A stretch of 64,000 bases of DNA. Origin: Macrocystis pyrifera. Its lineage: Eukaryota; Sar; Phaeophyceae; Laminariales; Laminariaceae. The stretch spans positions 7,597,805-7,661,804 of the forward strand of contig JASSKH010000009.1 of NCBI GenBank assembly GCA_031763025.1, read 5' to 3'. Below are positions 11,772-24,289 of the stretch, piece by piece. How positions within the stretch are numbered: the first letter of the stretch is position 1; every line of letters starts with the position of its first letter. The notes under the pieces were generated by a model that saw only the letters and a program-made list of their open reading frames with translations, was not told where the DNA came from and searched no databases. Made by a program: the position numbers and the translations under genes.

Positions 11772-14700
11772 ATGAAGGTGGGACCTTTACTCTACGTAAT
11801 GAAGGTTACACGGGGACGCGTATAACTATAGCAGCAGTACTATTATATTGGAGGCGTTGGAAGGTCTTTTGGGTACAGGTATCGATAGCGCGGTGAGTGC
11901 CGAGCTGTTGTTGCCTCAAATAATTGCCACAGCCTCGGCGGGACCGTTGGACATGGAACGCGTCTACATTCATTCATAGTGTCGTGAGTCTCTCCGACGC
12001 AGGTGTGCGCTGCATACTACTGCAGTACGTGCTTGAAGAGATGCCCGTGCCGCCCTGGTACTCGAATGTAGACATGTAAGGCCTTTTCTTATGCAGTTAG
12101 TTGAAAAAATCCCTTATAGCACGTTCGCATGAGCTTTTGCCCCGGAAAAATTTTGGAAATTGGCCTTTCTCGCCTCAGAATGAGTCCGATCTTTCTTCAA
12201 GATCTATCTGGGGGTGTTTCCTGCTTCTCCAGGCACCCAGATACAGGAAATTGCTTACCGCACTTTTTCAATGCAACTCGGTCAAACGCCCAATCGGATC
12301 GAAAAATGCGTATTTTCCGATCCGATCCACGATCGCAATAATATTCACCTCAGTTGTATCGGAAAAGTGCGGACGGTGATTTCTTGCAACCGGGCCCCTT
12401 GAGAAGCGGCAAACAGCCCCTGATAGATCTTGGAGAGAACTCCGACACATTCTGAGGCGAGAAAGACCAATTTCCACCATTTCCGGGGCAAAAGCTCATG
12501 CGAACGTGCTGAAAGGGATTTTTTCAACTGACTCCAAATCCGACTGCATACGAATTGGCCTAAGTCGATGAGCTATTTGTGTTTCCGTCAGAAAATAATT
12601 GCATGAACAATATACCTGCTATTATAGTATAGTACTGTAGTATATACCAGGTACACAAACCATGCAAAGCAATAAGATAATTTCGAAGAACCCCTGCCAC
12701 AAAACGAGCGCGGCGGCGATGTTTTTGAATACATCTTTTTTTCTCGGAGACCAGGCGAGGGGTAGTACCGATGCCTCGCTTCACAGGAGCAGAACGTGGA
12801 AGGCAAGACGACAGCGACTACAAGCATACTCCGCAGTTTTCTCGTTTAGGTTACAGTAGTCCGAATCTCGTTTATAAAGCTGGTACAGCAGTACAGTATA
12901 CTGTTTACGATATTGTCAACACCCCCACCTCCCCCCGGCGCTCCACAACATGCTCGCGTTGCTAAAACCACTGTTTATATTCCATGAAGTACGCTTGCCC
13001 TGCCCAGCGTGGCGTTCCATACTCGTCATTTTCTCCCCATGATCATGAATGCACCACAGTGGGTCGTGTGTGCTTTATGTGCCTTGTGTTCCGCATGCGC
13101 AATCTTTTCCTGGAACTATTATGAACTACGACAGACTTTCGTCGGGTTGACTGCCCTGCTGGCGGCCTTTCCTCCTTGCCTCGGCACCGGGGACCTCAAC
13201 GAAGTCCAAGCAACACAGCCTCTGCTCAGCGGCAACGTGTGCAGGGTCCGGGATTCCCTCGACTTCCTAGACGTGAGTGCGCTGCTTTATCCTGGTTGAC
13301 ACTTGACTGGCAAGCTTGTCGATAGCAATTTCAGATTTACATGGAGTACCTAGTTAGGATCAAACGACTGGAGTAGTCTACACTGAGCTACCTGGTACAC
13401 AGTACGTCCAATATTAATAGTAGATGATATAAGCGGTCTACAGCCCAAGCACGTACGGGTGTGTATAGAGAGTGCCGTGAGAGCACACGGCAGCTGTTGC
13501 AGCTGTTCCAGGTATGCGTTCCAAGTTTCCCTCGGGTTCCACGTGAACTCGTTTTTGTTGTTTTTACGTACATACGGCGTCATTTCTTATGATGCTACTG
13601 CTGCTGTGATGTCGTGTTGTATGTGTGGTTTGTGTGTCGTAACGTTTCCACTGCCGAGGGAAAACGTTGTCGTTGCCGGATAATAGAACAAAATCAAATT
13701 GTCCAATCTGGAGGATGGAATTTTGCTGTAGTGTTGCTTCGTACAGATTTCCCACACCGCGCTTGCTGTTGTATTGCTTCACACGGAATCCCCAATCCAC
13801 TCGCTTCCCCCACCAATGAAATGCCGCACGTACGTGATACTCAAAATATACTACCAGTACTGCATACGGTAGCACAAGGCATGTAATATGCACTGGTACA
13901 GCACAGTGCGCGACCCAGTCATTACTAGTAGTATCATATTTCGACAAACTAAGGCTCGCGGCTTGCTGTGGTGTCAACGTTCATCATAGGCTCTTAAAAA
14001 GCTATAATATTTTACTTATAGATACCGGCAGGATTCAGAGTGGTGTTCCTCGCCTAGCACAAATGCTTACGTACCTATGTTAATTATCAAGTTGAAAGAA
14101 AAACTTGCAGCCTGAAATTGTTAAGTAGCAAATCTTCAGCAAATGAATGTCGCCTACTGTACAAACTCAGGGATGAATAGTTCGCGAACGGCCTTGCAGA
14201 AACGGATGCGAGGTTCTTGAAGTACTTGTGCTTTCTTTTAGAGGATTGGTAGCAGTCCCTAAATAGCTACCGAAGCGCCCCCATTTATGTATGCAAAACG
14301 TTTTAAGACCTCGCCTTTGATGTGTTGTCACAAGGGCATGGTGCTGATCCATCCTCTAGTGCAGCAGATTTCTGCGGTATATAGCGGTCCCTATTGAGTG
14401 GGTGATGTTGAAGTTTTAACTCCTTTTTTAGCACACACAGTCCTCCCGTTTTGCGGACAAGCTACCATCACGGGGGTCCATAGTTAACAGAACAAAATTG
14501 TATTAGTAAAAATAGTTAAATATATAGGTTTTTATGTATACCATAGGTCCTATTAACTATGTACCCCCGTAATATTAATAGTACAGTAGTTGGAATTAGA
14601 CTGAAACAATTGTGTCTGCACAGTGAAGACACGGTCACCTAAGCTAGCTGGCCACTAAAGTAACTTACATTGCCGATTTGTTCATTCTGTACCATGCTTG

Positions 14701-17700
14701 ACTACGTCTACAGCCAGTGGCCCGCGCGACGGTGACCCTCAAGAAGCGCCTTGCCATAGCCCAGAACGAGTTCGCGGTGGGACCGACTTGCCACATCACC
14801 AATGGCGACGAGAAAAATGTCCCGCTGTTCGCTGGGCAGTACCACAAGTCGCTTCCGCACGACAAGTTCGGACAGGTACGCGGTAGTGTACTGTAGTGTA
14901 CTGGATTACGAATATGGTAGTGCTGTAGGACGAACAGTGTTTTGAACATCGTTATGAACTCTGGCTGCATTATGACGAACTCTTGTCAATAAACATTGTT
15001 ATATTGTTATGAACATGAACGTGGTTGTGAATTTTTCTGTCAAGATTCCTGCTGTGTATGCCATCGGCCGTGCCGGATATCAAAGCCGACCACCTGTACA
15101 CATATCCTCCACTAAGCTGAGAGGGGCGGAGCCTTTAGTGGTACCTACAGTAGTACCCATGTATGCGATAATTATTAATAATTCGCGAATTTCTGCATTT
15201 AAGGTCCCCTTCTTCGACACATGTCACCGTCATCCGTCTAGGAAGTCCGTCGCAGCACTACGGGGACCATCGTGCTGGGCTCAACTCGCAAATAGATAGC
15301 TGCTTGTGTTGCGCTTCAGATACCCTCACTCGTCCTTACCCCTTTAGCTTGGCGACGTCGCTCTAAAACACGCCTCTCACTGCGTAAGCTATACAGCCAG
15401 GGTACCGTTCTTGTTTTTTTGGGTGGTTACCACGGCTGGCGGTCGAGTTAGATGGTTTTTGTGAGGGGAAAACTTTACTCCGCACAAGGGAGATGATCGT
15501 ATCACGTAGTGTGTATATTGTGAGGCACCCACGAGGCAGTTACATAGTAAACCCATTGCTGTCTCTGGATGTGGCCACAGCCAGGAAATGAGTCAATTCA
15601 ATAACACTGTCATCTATATGAACCCCCCCCCCCCGTCTCAAACGCGGTTCTTAGTAGGATACAGCTCATTCTTCATGCGACTCGCCCAACACCCCACGGC
15701 GCTTCATGCTCACTGCACGTAACATCTGCCTGGTCGGTGAAAACCCGACGTGCTCCGTCCCTGTATTGTAGGGATGCGAGGGTCTATGATCATGCGACTG
15801 CGGCCATGTATGACAACAAGTACACCCCCCTTGAGCCTATGAACGACGTGGCTCGTGAGAGTGATGCTGTAATCATCATTGGACTGTACAGTACTAGGTT
15901 CGTCACGTCCCCCCTGTAAAGTCCCTAACGGCGTAAGGATGAGGAACGAGGTTGGAAATCATAGGGGAACGCTCAGTTTATGCAGAAGGAAAACGGATCC
16001 TATATCGATAAAATACCCCGTCACTTCTGCTACCAATCGTCTCGTATACCATTGAAGTACAGTACGTCACTGATACGCTTTCATCTACAGTAGTGCCGTC
16101 TCCCCTCGAACGGGCAAAGTATCAAATGTGTTGTATGTATGAAATTCAGTGCAGTAAATTCGATGTCGTTCTCCTTTCGGTAGAATAAGACTACCGGCAT
16201 ACGAATCAATCTTGCGAACCCCTTTCAACCGCCTACTTTCAGCACCTCCAGCCGCCTCAAAAGGAAAGCACCCCTGTATACTGCTTTTGTTGTCGGCCGC
16301 GAACGGCCGTTCTATGTGCTCTTGTTACAACAGGTTGACCCGGCCGACTACCGGAAGTTGCTTGACTGCGTGTTTACGAGCGACATCAACGTGTGCGAGG
16401 AGGTGCCCTCTGGGGCCGCCGGACCTGGCGGGGCTAAGCTGACCAACCCACTCGGCGGCACAGCGCATCAAGTTACTGGTGCCGACAGGTATTTACGAGC
16501 GTGCGCACATGGGTCGATGTATTCGCACCTGCAACTCAGACAACTATGCTTCTGAACGTATAAGGTACTGTATACAACCTGTGGACGATGCGGGCCTGAT
16601 CGCAAGCGGTGCGTGCAAACGCGCAGTCTGATTGTTACCACCGTTGTGGTGTGATGGACATGACGGTCAAGGTTGCCTTTGGATATTCAACAGTGAGAAT
16701 TAAAATGTACCCCCTCCCCCGGGTTCTTCAACCAATACCGCTCTAATAGTTTAATCATGTGCTGTTTTTGGTTCTACCTGCCTGACTGTCGATGCATATC
16801 CTCCGGCGTCCTGACCATCATTATCGGCAATCTGGTGATTCAACAGCGACAGTGTCTTCATCACCACGCCCGACAGCCTCCTCTCCGAAAGGCTGGTGAG
16901 CCGTCTTTGCTACTGATCTATAGTGACCGAGCATACTAATCGCGTGCTTTTTGGGAAAAGCGGGCTTCGACCGTGCCTGAGTGTCTATTTCTGTGTTTGT
17001 CGCTGCTTGTGAGTGCGCCTGCCTGCCGTACTGCAGATGTGTCATACGCCGTTGAATACATTCTTGTTGTTCCTCCTTCCTTGCGTTGATGCGATACCAC
17101 ATGACCGTGTAGGCCGCCCAGCAGACAGAGGTTTACTGGATGGCCCTGACCAGGGACATCCCCTTCTCGCAGTACGGCAAAGACGGGCTCGTTCGAGTCG
17201 CCGCAGGTAAGCCACACCGCATGGACACGTAGCTCCTAGCTAGGTGTATTTTCGTAGAGACCGGAAGTGATCTTCATGAGTACGGAATCGATAATCACTG
17301 GATCACTCGCCATTCTACCACCAGTAAGCTTACACACATATCCTTCTCGAAACAATCAACAGTGTACACATACCGCATAAACGATGAATCCTACGACAGG
17401 AATGCTGTATCACGCTTGGCCTAATATTCGTGTCTGACGGGACTCCTCAACTCAATATTTACCCCGTATCGTCGGAACACCATTGTAGAGTTTTTCATCT
17501 CTATTCCAGTAGTTAGATACATTAAGGCTGTGGGATTGTTCATCTGACCAAACTTGCATTGTTTGTCCAAGTCAGTGTTTGGGTGAAGCATGTACGTGTA
17601 TCTCCTAGCGTAAGCAGCCTCCGAACACGTAGGTGCATTCTTGCCGTAGCATGTGTCTAACCCTCAGCACTTTCCACGCTCCCCCCTCCGATGCTCGCTT

Positions 17701-20700
17701 GGAACTCGATCAGAGAACTTGCAGGCCTTACCTGACTTCACCGGGCTGAGCATCCCAAGGAGCGAGGACGGAACGATCGACCCTGTCACCCAACTGTTCC
17801 GGACGGAATGGCCGGGTGTAACCACCGGTCCTGTGGTTTCTCAGTTCATGCTGTCGGACTTCCCGATTGATTCTATCGTGGTGCCGCCTAAGGCGGTCAC
17901 CCTTTTCCCGGGGATGGACTACATGACAGCCTTCCAGCCGTGGCTTGATGTGCAGGTGGGCATATAGGTGTGGTGTGTATGCTGTATTGCTAGGTTTTAG
18001 ACGGCTCAGAGTGAGACGGCCCCTACCTTTCATTCACACTGAGTGTGCGCTCGGGAGCATATATTCGGCTGGGCTTGAGCAGCACCCTATACATACGAAG
18101 TACATCTGTGGGGTTTGTGTGGTTGGGTCTATATGGAAGGGTGGTTGTCGAGCGCCAACGTTCGGGGCACACCTGCATTTAGGCAGAACCCGCTATCACT
18201 TTCTCCTAGTATTCTGAAATCTAGCTAGAGGCCCTATTCTGTCTGCAGGTGCATATGAGTTACCCGAGAACACAATATTTTTTCGCGCCACTGTTTCTGT
18301 ACTTTTTGTTCTCTTGCTGTCTTTCGATGTATCATCTGAACGTTTTGTCTGCTGGTTTTTCCTTCGGCAACTGACACTATAGCTAACGCTTGCCCTTTCG
18401 GCAATATTGTCTCTGGTTCCAGAACGGTGCTTCCACCGTGGAGACTATATTCGTCGACCCCAATGAGCCGCTCTTCATCCGAAACGGCCGAGACTTGGCC
18501 AACCTCTCATTCACCGATCAGCTGTACACGGAGGCTTTCCGCGCGGCGCTCATCTTGCTCACCCAAGGCGTGCTTGGGGGCTCTGTCGGCCCCTACACGG
18601 AATCCGAGCGTCAGCGGGGGTTTACTACCTTCGGCGAGTCGCACATTCTCACCCAGATGGCCTCGGCCAGCTCTGCCACGCGCCATGCGTGGTATGCTAA
18701 GGTGCGATCTACATGTATGCGGGGGAACACCGGGGCTCGTTTCCTTTCCCGTTTGTGTGCAACTGCAATGATTGCCCCTGTGGCGACGATGATGACTGGA
18801 TCTTGGGAGTATTGTATGTAGCACCAAACCTGACTACGTAAGCTATTTTAGGTACCGTTACGGTTGCGGCAGCTACTGTAATGTGTGAGCGCTGTCAAAC
18901 CTATGAACGGCATTTCTGCCATGTGACTCTCTAATGATTCTTGAAGCCAATACATGTGGTTTGAGTGACATATATTATACTGTATATTGAATGCTGGAAC
19001 CAGTTCACGGTTGTATCAATCGTTTACGGCCTCACCACGGCGGACAATGCATGCTACTGGGCACGTCGCCTGCTCCAGGAAGGAAGTAGTGCACGACCAC
19101 GTCGTACGGTTTAAGATCCACCTGCTGTAATCCCGGCCGCATGCCGCCACGTTTGACAACTGTGAACCCTACAGTAGCACGACTTGCCATCTAATACATC
19201 CCCGAATAGCATTCACGATGATGTCGACTTATCTATGTCTCCCCCCGGCCCACCAACTCACCCCAAACGACACACCAGTGGCAAGTGCACCGCGTGCTGA
19301 GGCCCGAGGCGTACGGTGGCCTCCTGCACAACACGCTCGTGGGAGACGTCATCACCCCGTTGCCGGAATCCATTCTGAAGAACACGGTCAGTATATGACG
19401 GTGCATGTCTACCGCTTGCTTAAAACGTGCGGCTGGAGGGATGTACGACGTCGTTGTTGATAAACCTGGAGTGCTACGATCGCCTGAACACGAAGTATTG
19501 AATACCTGTAGAACTCAGCTGCAGATACCTGAAAAAAGGACCGAAACTGATGTGGCCACCAAGCGCGTATAGAAGGGAAGGGAGCAGTAATGGTCGTTGA
19601 CCTACAGCGAAACGAACGTGCAATATGTCATGTCCGTCGGCACGTATTCGCTGTCAAATGTTTCGGTATCTGCTGCTGGCGAAAGGAGAGAAAAAACATA
19701 AACACCCGTGCGCACTATCGCATGCACAATAGTTGCACTCTGCAGGGATGCTCGATGAGCAACTGATGGCGGGATACAGCCTACCACCGTTCCGTGGACG
19801 ATCGCGCGTAGTGCCGCGCTGACGTGTTTCCTTTGTTGTTTGGAACGTACTACCGATGGACGCTCGCAGGATCTTCTCTCCCGGGTGAAGAAGCACAATG
19901 CTGGACAGAACCCAGACGGCGAGAAGACCTTCCTGCTCCCCATGGCGGTCGCTGAGGGCTCTCCCACGCACCCTGCGTACCCTAGCGGGCATGCCATCAA
20001 CCTCGGTGGCTACATCACCGCGCTTAAGGTAAGAGCTATCATACGCTGCCTGCGGTGGGCGATTCACTCCTTCTATCCACTTAAAACGATGAAACAAGAC
20101 ACATCGAGTGTGGTCTCATCACCAGTCCTATATGGTGTGAGAGCAGCGTACACGTATAGTATATCATGCAGCACGCGTGTCGTACATCTGCTGCGCTTGT
20201 GTTAGTGTCCGTGTACTCTATCCATTGTATCTCCTACCCCGGCTGCGTCCGATTTGCTTCGTATAGTCGACGCTGTAACAATAGCATCACTAGGTTTCGA
20301 AAATCTATGCCTTTGAAGCCCAAAGCACGCCATGAACCTACTTGATTTGGGCCATGGCGATACAACAACATTTGGAAATCAATCGAGGATTCGTGCTCGA
20401 ACCACGATACAGCTACTATGCTAGGCTCTTGTAACGAAACCATTTCTACCCCACCACCGCAGGAAAGTTGCATCTATCCCGTGGCCTGAGGCGTGACCTC
20501 ACCCATATCATTTGTCGAGTGCGTGTAGTATCTTAATCCAACGTTCCCCAAATCCTTCTCGGCAGGCATTCGTCGGATTTGAGGCCGGGAAGAAGTGTTT
20601 CCCCAACCCCGTAGTCTCCAACGACGCGGGGACTGAGAGGGTTACCTTCGTGCCGACCGGAACGGAGTTCCTGGACAAGTGCATCGACGAGAATGGCAAG

Positions 20701-22401
20701 TTGACTAAGGGCCTCACCATCGAAGGAGAGCTGAACAAGGTGAGGAAACAACAAAAAAAAACGGTTTCGAGAGCACAGGTGGGATGCGCGGGAAGTAGCG
20801 AAGAGGTTTCTTTATTGGTCTGACAAAAAGGCGAAATATGGTCTGTTTCCCTGCCTGATCAGTCCATCAAATGGTTCGTTCTTCTGAAGCACGTACATTA
20901 GGCGTGTTGAGACCACCCTTTCATCTGCGAGCTGATTCCGCCTGTCACTCGAGACAATCTCCTGGTGCGGGTATCCTTGGTGTTTAGGTTCATGCCGCAA
21001 TAGCCCAAAGGAACCAATCAGGATTCTTCTCCTCTACAAGACCACTCGATCGTTCTGCTCCATCTATGGCACATTTATGTGCAGATATTTCGTTTTACGA
21101 ACTTGTCGGGAGCAACTCATTCGCCATCCATTTTACGCCCCTGAAACTTGCATTTCAATAAAGCAATAAAGGCGCACCGACAGACTATAGGACCGCCTCC
21201 TTCCTTGATCTGATGCCTGCACATGCCCCCGCCCGTATTGTATCTTGCGACACACCAGGTCGCCTCCAACGTGATCATCGGCAGGTCAATACTCGGTGTT
21301 CACTGGAGGATGGATGGCGTCTACGGGGCCCTCATGGGAGAGACTAGCGCAGTCCGTCGCTTGCAGCAGGTGCGTTGGAATTGACTGTTGTGTCACGAGT
21401 CTGAGCAGTACTCTCGATCATGCCTCACGCAACACCATACCGTATGAGGAAAGCTACACAGCATCCAAAAGGTACTCGCTGGTTAATTAGTGTCTATGTA
21501 CAGAGTCTTTGCCTCTTCTTTACAAGCATGTTCACTGTAGTAAGAGTCGTCTTTGTGCCCTACCACCGTGCCACCCAAGGCTTGCGGTCTCGTTACCCAA
21601 TCATCACCTTCAAATGACGCGTGAACACCCCGTCCGCTCTTTTGACCCAACCTCCCTGCCGCATCGTCTCACTGACAGGAGCTGCCCGGACTTCCGGAAG
21701 CTCGCATTGTTGATGGCGCTAGCAGCGACGATATCCCCCCGGCGACGTACAAGTTCCGCCTTTACAGCGGCAAGCAGCTCGAGCTGTTCGGTTCCAACTT
21801 GTACAGGCTGGACGGTCAGCTCTGCAAGGGGAAATACACCGGGGACGACTTCTGCGACGTGAGTCGGTGTTGAATTCTGGCTATAGTTTACAGCTGGTGC
21901 TACGTGTTGTGCTACTCCAATATCTTGCGCTATACTGTGGTGGAGATACACTACGTTCGTGATATGGCCGTGGCGATTCGCTTTCGACTCGCCGTTATGG
22001 TAAAAAAGTACTGTTTCTGTGCATCGTACATAATGATATTTGGATCGAACTATCGACATCGTTGGTCTAAGCACCGACTTGTCCACTGTAGTCAACGCAT
22101 ATTCGCCTGTTGGACTGGCTCTGTCATGGTCGCTGGACGTATTTTCAGTTGCATGCTCGTTTCCATGACGATGCCCAATCGTTGAGCCCTGACTGTAAGC
22201 TGTGTATGAACGCACTGTTGTACAGTTGTGGCGCTGACGAGCAGGCTTCCCTGTTCACGCTTTACCTCCCCTGCCTTGCTTCAACGCGTCTCTGGACACC
22301 GCCCTGCATCGAATATTCAGGTGGTAAACAAGGACAAGTTCGACACCTTCGAAGACATCGTCGAGCACAGTGCCACGTTCTCTCTGCACACCAAGCTATG
22401 A
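11772..22401 (+). CDS. Vanadium-dependent haloperoxidase copy B (intact, 14 exons)
   Basis: Exons: 11772-11777 (Met-Lys), 13135-13272, 14714-14875, 16334-16488, 16847-16895, 17113-17206, 17714-17955, 18423-18701, 19279-19386, 19870-20028, 20566-20739, 21259-21369, 21679-21858, 22321-22401 (TGA). All introns are GT-AG and all phases join, giving 645 aa; known algal enzymes are about 550-650. Residues 1-20 form a signal peptide, implying secretion or the cell wall. Family vanadate ligands: Lys375 and Arg383 (KWQVHRVLRPEA, split between exons 8 and 9), Ser450-Gly451-His452 in HPAYPSGHA with His445, Arg531 and His537 in GRSILGVHW. The enzyme should oxidise bromide or iodide with hydrogen peroxide; which halide cannot be read from sequence. 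The ATG at 13039 is a weaker alternative start. The first exon is inferred; exons 2-14 are solid. Confidence 0.9.
12080..12560. mobile_element. PIF/Harbinger-like foldback MITE, 481 bp, in intron 1 of copy B
   Basis: It is flanked by TAA on both sides (12077-12079 and 12561-12563) and begins and ends with GGCC...GGCC. The arms are long inverted repeats: left AGTTGAAAAAATCCCTTATA and GCATGAGCTTTTGCCCCGG match, inverted, the right arm around 12475-12532 with a few differences and small gaps. Copies C and D have the uninterrupted site ATGTAAGTC (C) or AAGTAAGTC (D) at about 34770 and 53847. A 3 bp TAA target duplication with GG-starting inverted ends is typical of PIF/Harbinger. It carries no transposase, so it is non-autonomous. 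Confidence 0.8.
14470..14570. mobile_element. Small terminal-inverted-repeat element (MITE-like), 101 bp, in intron 2 of copy B
   Basis: ACGGGGGTCCATAGTTAA at the left end is nearly the reverse complement of the right end, TTAACTATGTACCCCCGT. The interior (TAAATATATAGGTTTTTATG) is shared with 9481-9587. Copies C and D go directly from GACAAGTTACTATTAATAGT to the following sequence (about 36655 and 55738), so the insertion is private to B. The exact target duplication is unclear because the flanks are TA-rich. Confidence 0.7.
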
Positions 22402-23936
22402 TCAGCATTACGGGCCTGGGGGGTCCCCACAGAGGCAGTTGCCTTCGATAGTGCTATATATGGCCCACGTGTCCCATTCAGCCTTGCATGATGCTGGTTT
22501 GGGAAAAATCTTCGTCGCACCTAACGTGTCAAAAAGCGTCCACTGATTATTTTGGCGCGTTGACACTACATCATAAGAGGCTGTTAAGACGTGCGTCGGT
22601 ATGACCTGTGTATTCCATTGTGCGGGGAATTTTCCGTTTGTGTACTGTCCATTGGTGTGTGCACTGTCCACCGCTGTCTACGACAGTGTACGACATGTTT
22701 GTGAACGTAACTGGATGTGCGCGCGTAGTTGTGTTCTGTCCGTTCCGCCTCGTCGTGGCACGTCACTGTAAGCTGACGGGATATATATATATATATATAC
22801 ATGCGTTAATTGGCGCACACTGCTGTTCAGCGAAAATGTACGAAAACGCCTTGAGCCGGAAGAACAAGTTCACCAAGTACGACACGCATAGGACATTTTT
22901 GTTTGCGACGGATTCGTTAGAACCTGCACCTTGTACATATAGCCGTTTGCATCGAAGTATGGATCCGTGGTGATAAAAGGGATGCCTTTCTGCTTTGCCT
23001 TGACAATAATCAAGTTATTAGTTATAATGAGTCACAGCACGAGCCGATTGGATCCTACTGAAATTGACTCCGCATTCCGCGATAGGTGCCGTCAGAGGTG
23101 GTAGGGTCCAGCTACTGCATATGTATACGTCCAGTCGGGGTTTGCTGTCCTCGACATTCTACAGTAAGGTATATGTATATGGAGACGATACCACTTAGGT
23201 TTTCTTGTGAGTTACTATTGCCAGGGTTGAGCGTGACCGCAAGGGAGGCCCCTGCGGTCAGAGCTCTGTACGCTATCTGTTGAGTGAGTTGTCTATGTGA
23301 GCGAGAGTTGGCAAGTAAATATGACGTTTGCATTGTGCTCCTTACTGTCACTAGCGTATGTGTGTTCAATAGTGCCTCGCTTCGGGCGTCTGCGACGACG
23401 CCATGGTGTTGTAGCATGCACCCAAGGTAGCGTATGATCAGCAAATCGGCTTTCCACAAAATTATCAGTGTTCTCGTAAATACTGTTGGTTCCAAGCAGA
23501 TGCTGTTGATCGTTAGCCATGATTCATCGCACTTCGGTCCAGTTTTTATCGTTTCCAAACAGTACTGGCAATCGTTGGCCATGAACGGCATTTTCGGCAA
23601 GTTCTCAAATAAGTACTGTTGGTCATTGGATGGAAAGCGGCACATCACTGTAGTCGAGGTTCGATCGATTCCATCAAGTCCTGGTTATCGCTTGTCATGA
23701 CCAGGAGCTTGGTTTGGACTTACGTTGCAAGGCGCGCCGTGCAGTGGCCGTGGCTCCGAGCTGCCGACTATGCCGAGCCGGTCCCCCTGCCGGTCCTCGA
23801 TGGGTGAGACTTTGCTTCCGGTTTCAGTACAATTCAGATTGTTAATTCGGCATCCTATTGGTCAAATGCTGAAGTGCAGTGCGGCAGAATTACACCACGA
23901 ACTTGCATCCAACATCGCAGAGCAATCCGCAGCAGC

Positions 23937-24000
23937 GCGGCAGCAGCAGCAAAAAATACCAGCAGCAGCAGCAGTAGCATCAGCATCGGCAGCAGAACAC
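23937..24000 (+). repeat. Imperfect CAG-rich triplet tract (B-C spacer)
   Basis: CAG triplets interrupted by an A-rich segment and by TAG, CAT and CGG triplets; equivalent to 7085-7165 and 48783-48850. Confidence 0.75.
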
Positions 24001-24289
24001 CGGGTCTCTTGCCGCGCCCAGCCAAGGCCGTGGCCCAATCAAGAACTCCCGACGAGTTTTAACAGCCATCTAGCCAGTCTTGCTGCTGATCTGCAATTTT
24101 GAATCACAGTCCTGGCAGCTGATTGGTTGACAAATAGTACATGCCAAAGGCCGCTGGGTCTTTGTACTTTCTAGACGACTGGTGCTGTTCGTGTTCCACC
24201 ACACCTCGGGGGAGATTGGATCTCACCCCTTGATCGGGAATACCTCCATATCTCTACAACTCCGACCAAGCGAGGACAAAAACATCTTT

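Noticed and set aside
11408-11896. 162-codon plus-strand ORF with an alanine run
   Set aside because: The alanine run is the CAG microsatellite read in another frame, and the frame is broken in copies C and D. Part of it overlaps the proposed first exon and intron.
13039-13134. Upstream in-frame ATG giving a longer hydrophobic N-terminus
   Set aside because: The region has the look of a 3' splice site (pyrimidine stretch then CGACAG). The three differences between copies would all be amino acid changes, unlike the exon that follows. Kept only as an alternative.
21610-22215. 201-codon minus-strand ORF, with counterparts at 46460-47065 and 62829-63614
   Set aside because: It runs antisense through exon 13 and into intron 13. 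Its conservation follows from the duplication of the unit, and copy A has a different frame there.
22782-22799. TATA box or promoter at the TA dinucleotide run
   Set aside because: It is a simple TA microsatellite about 12 kb from the next start codon and varies in length between units.
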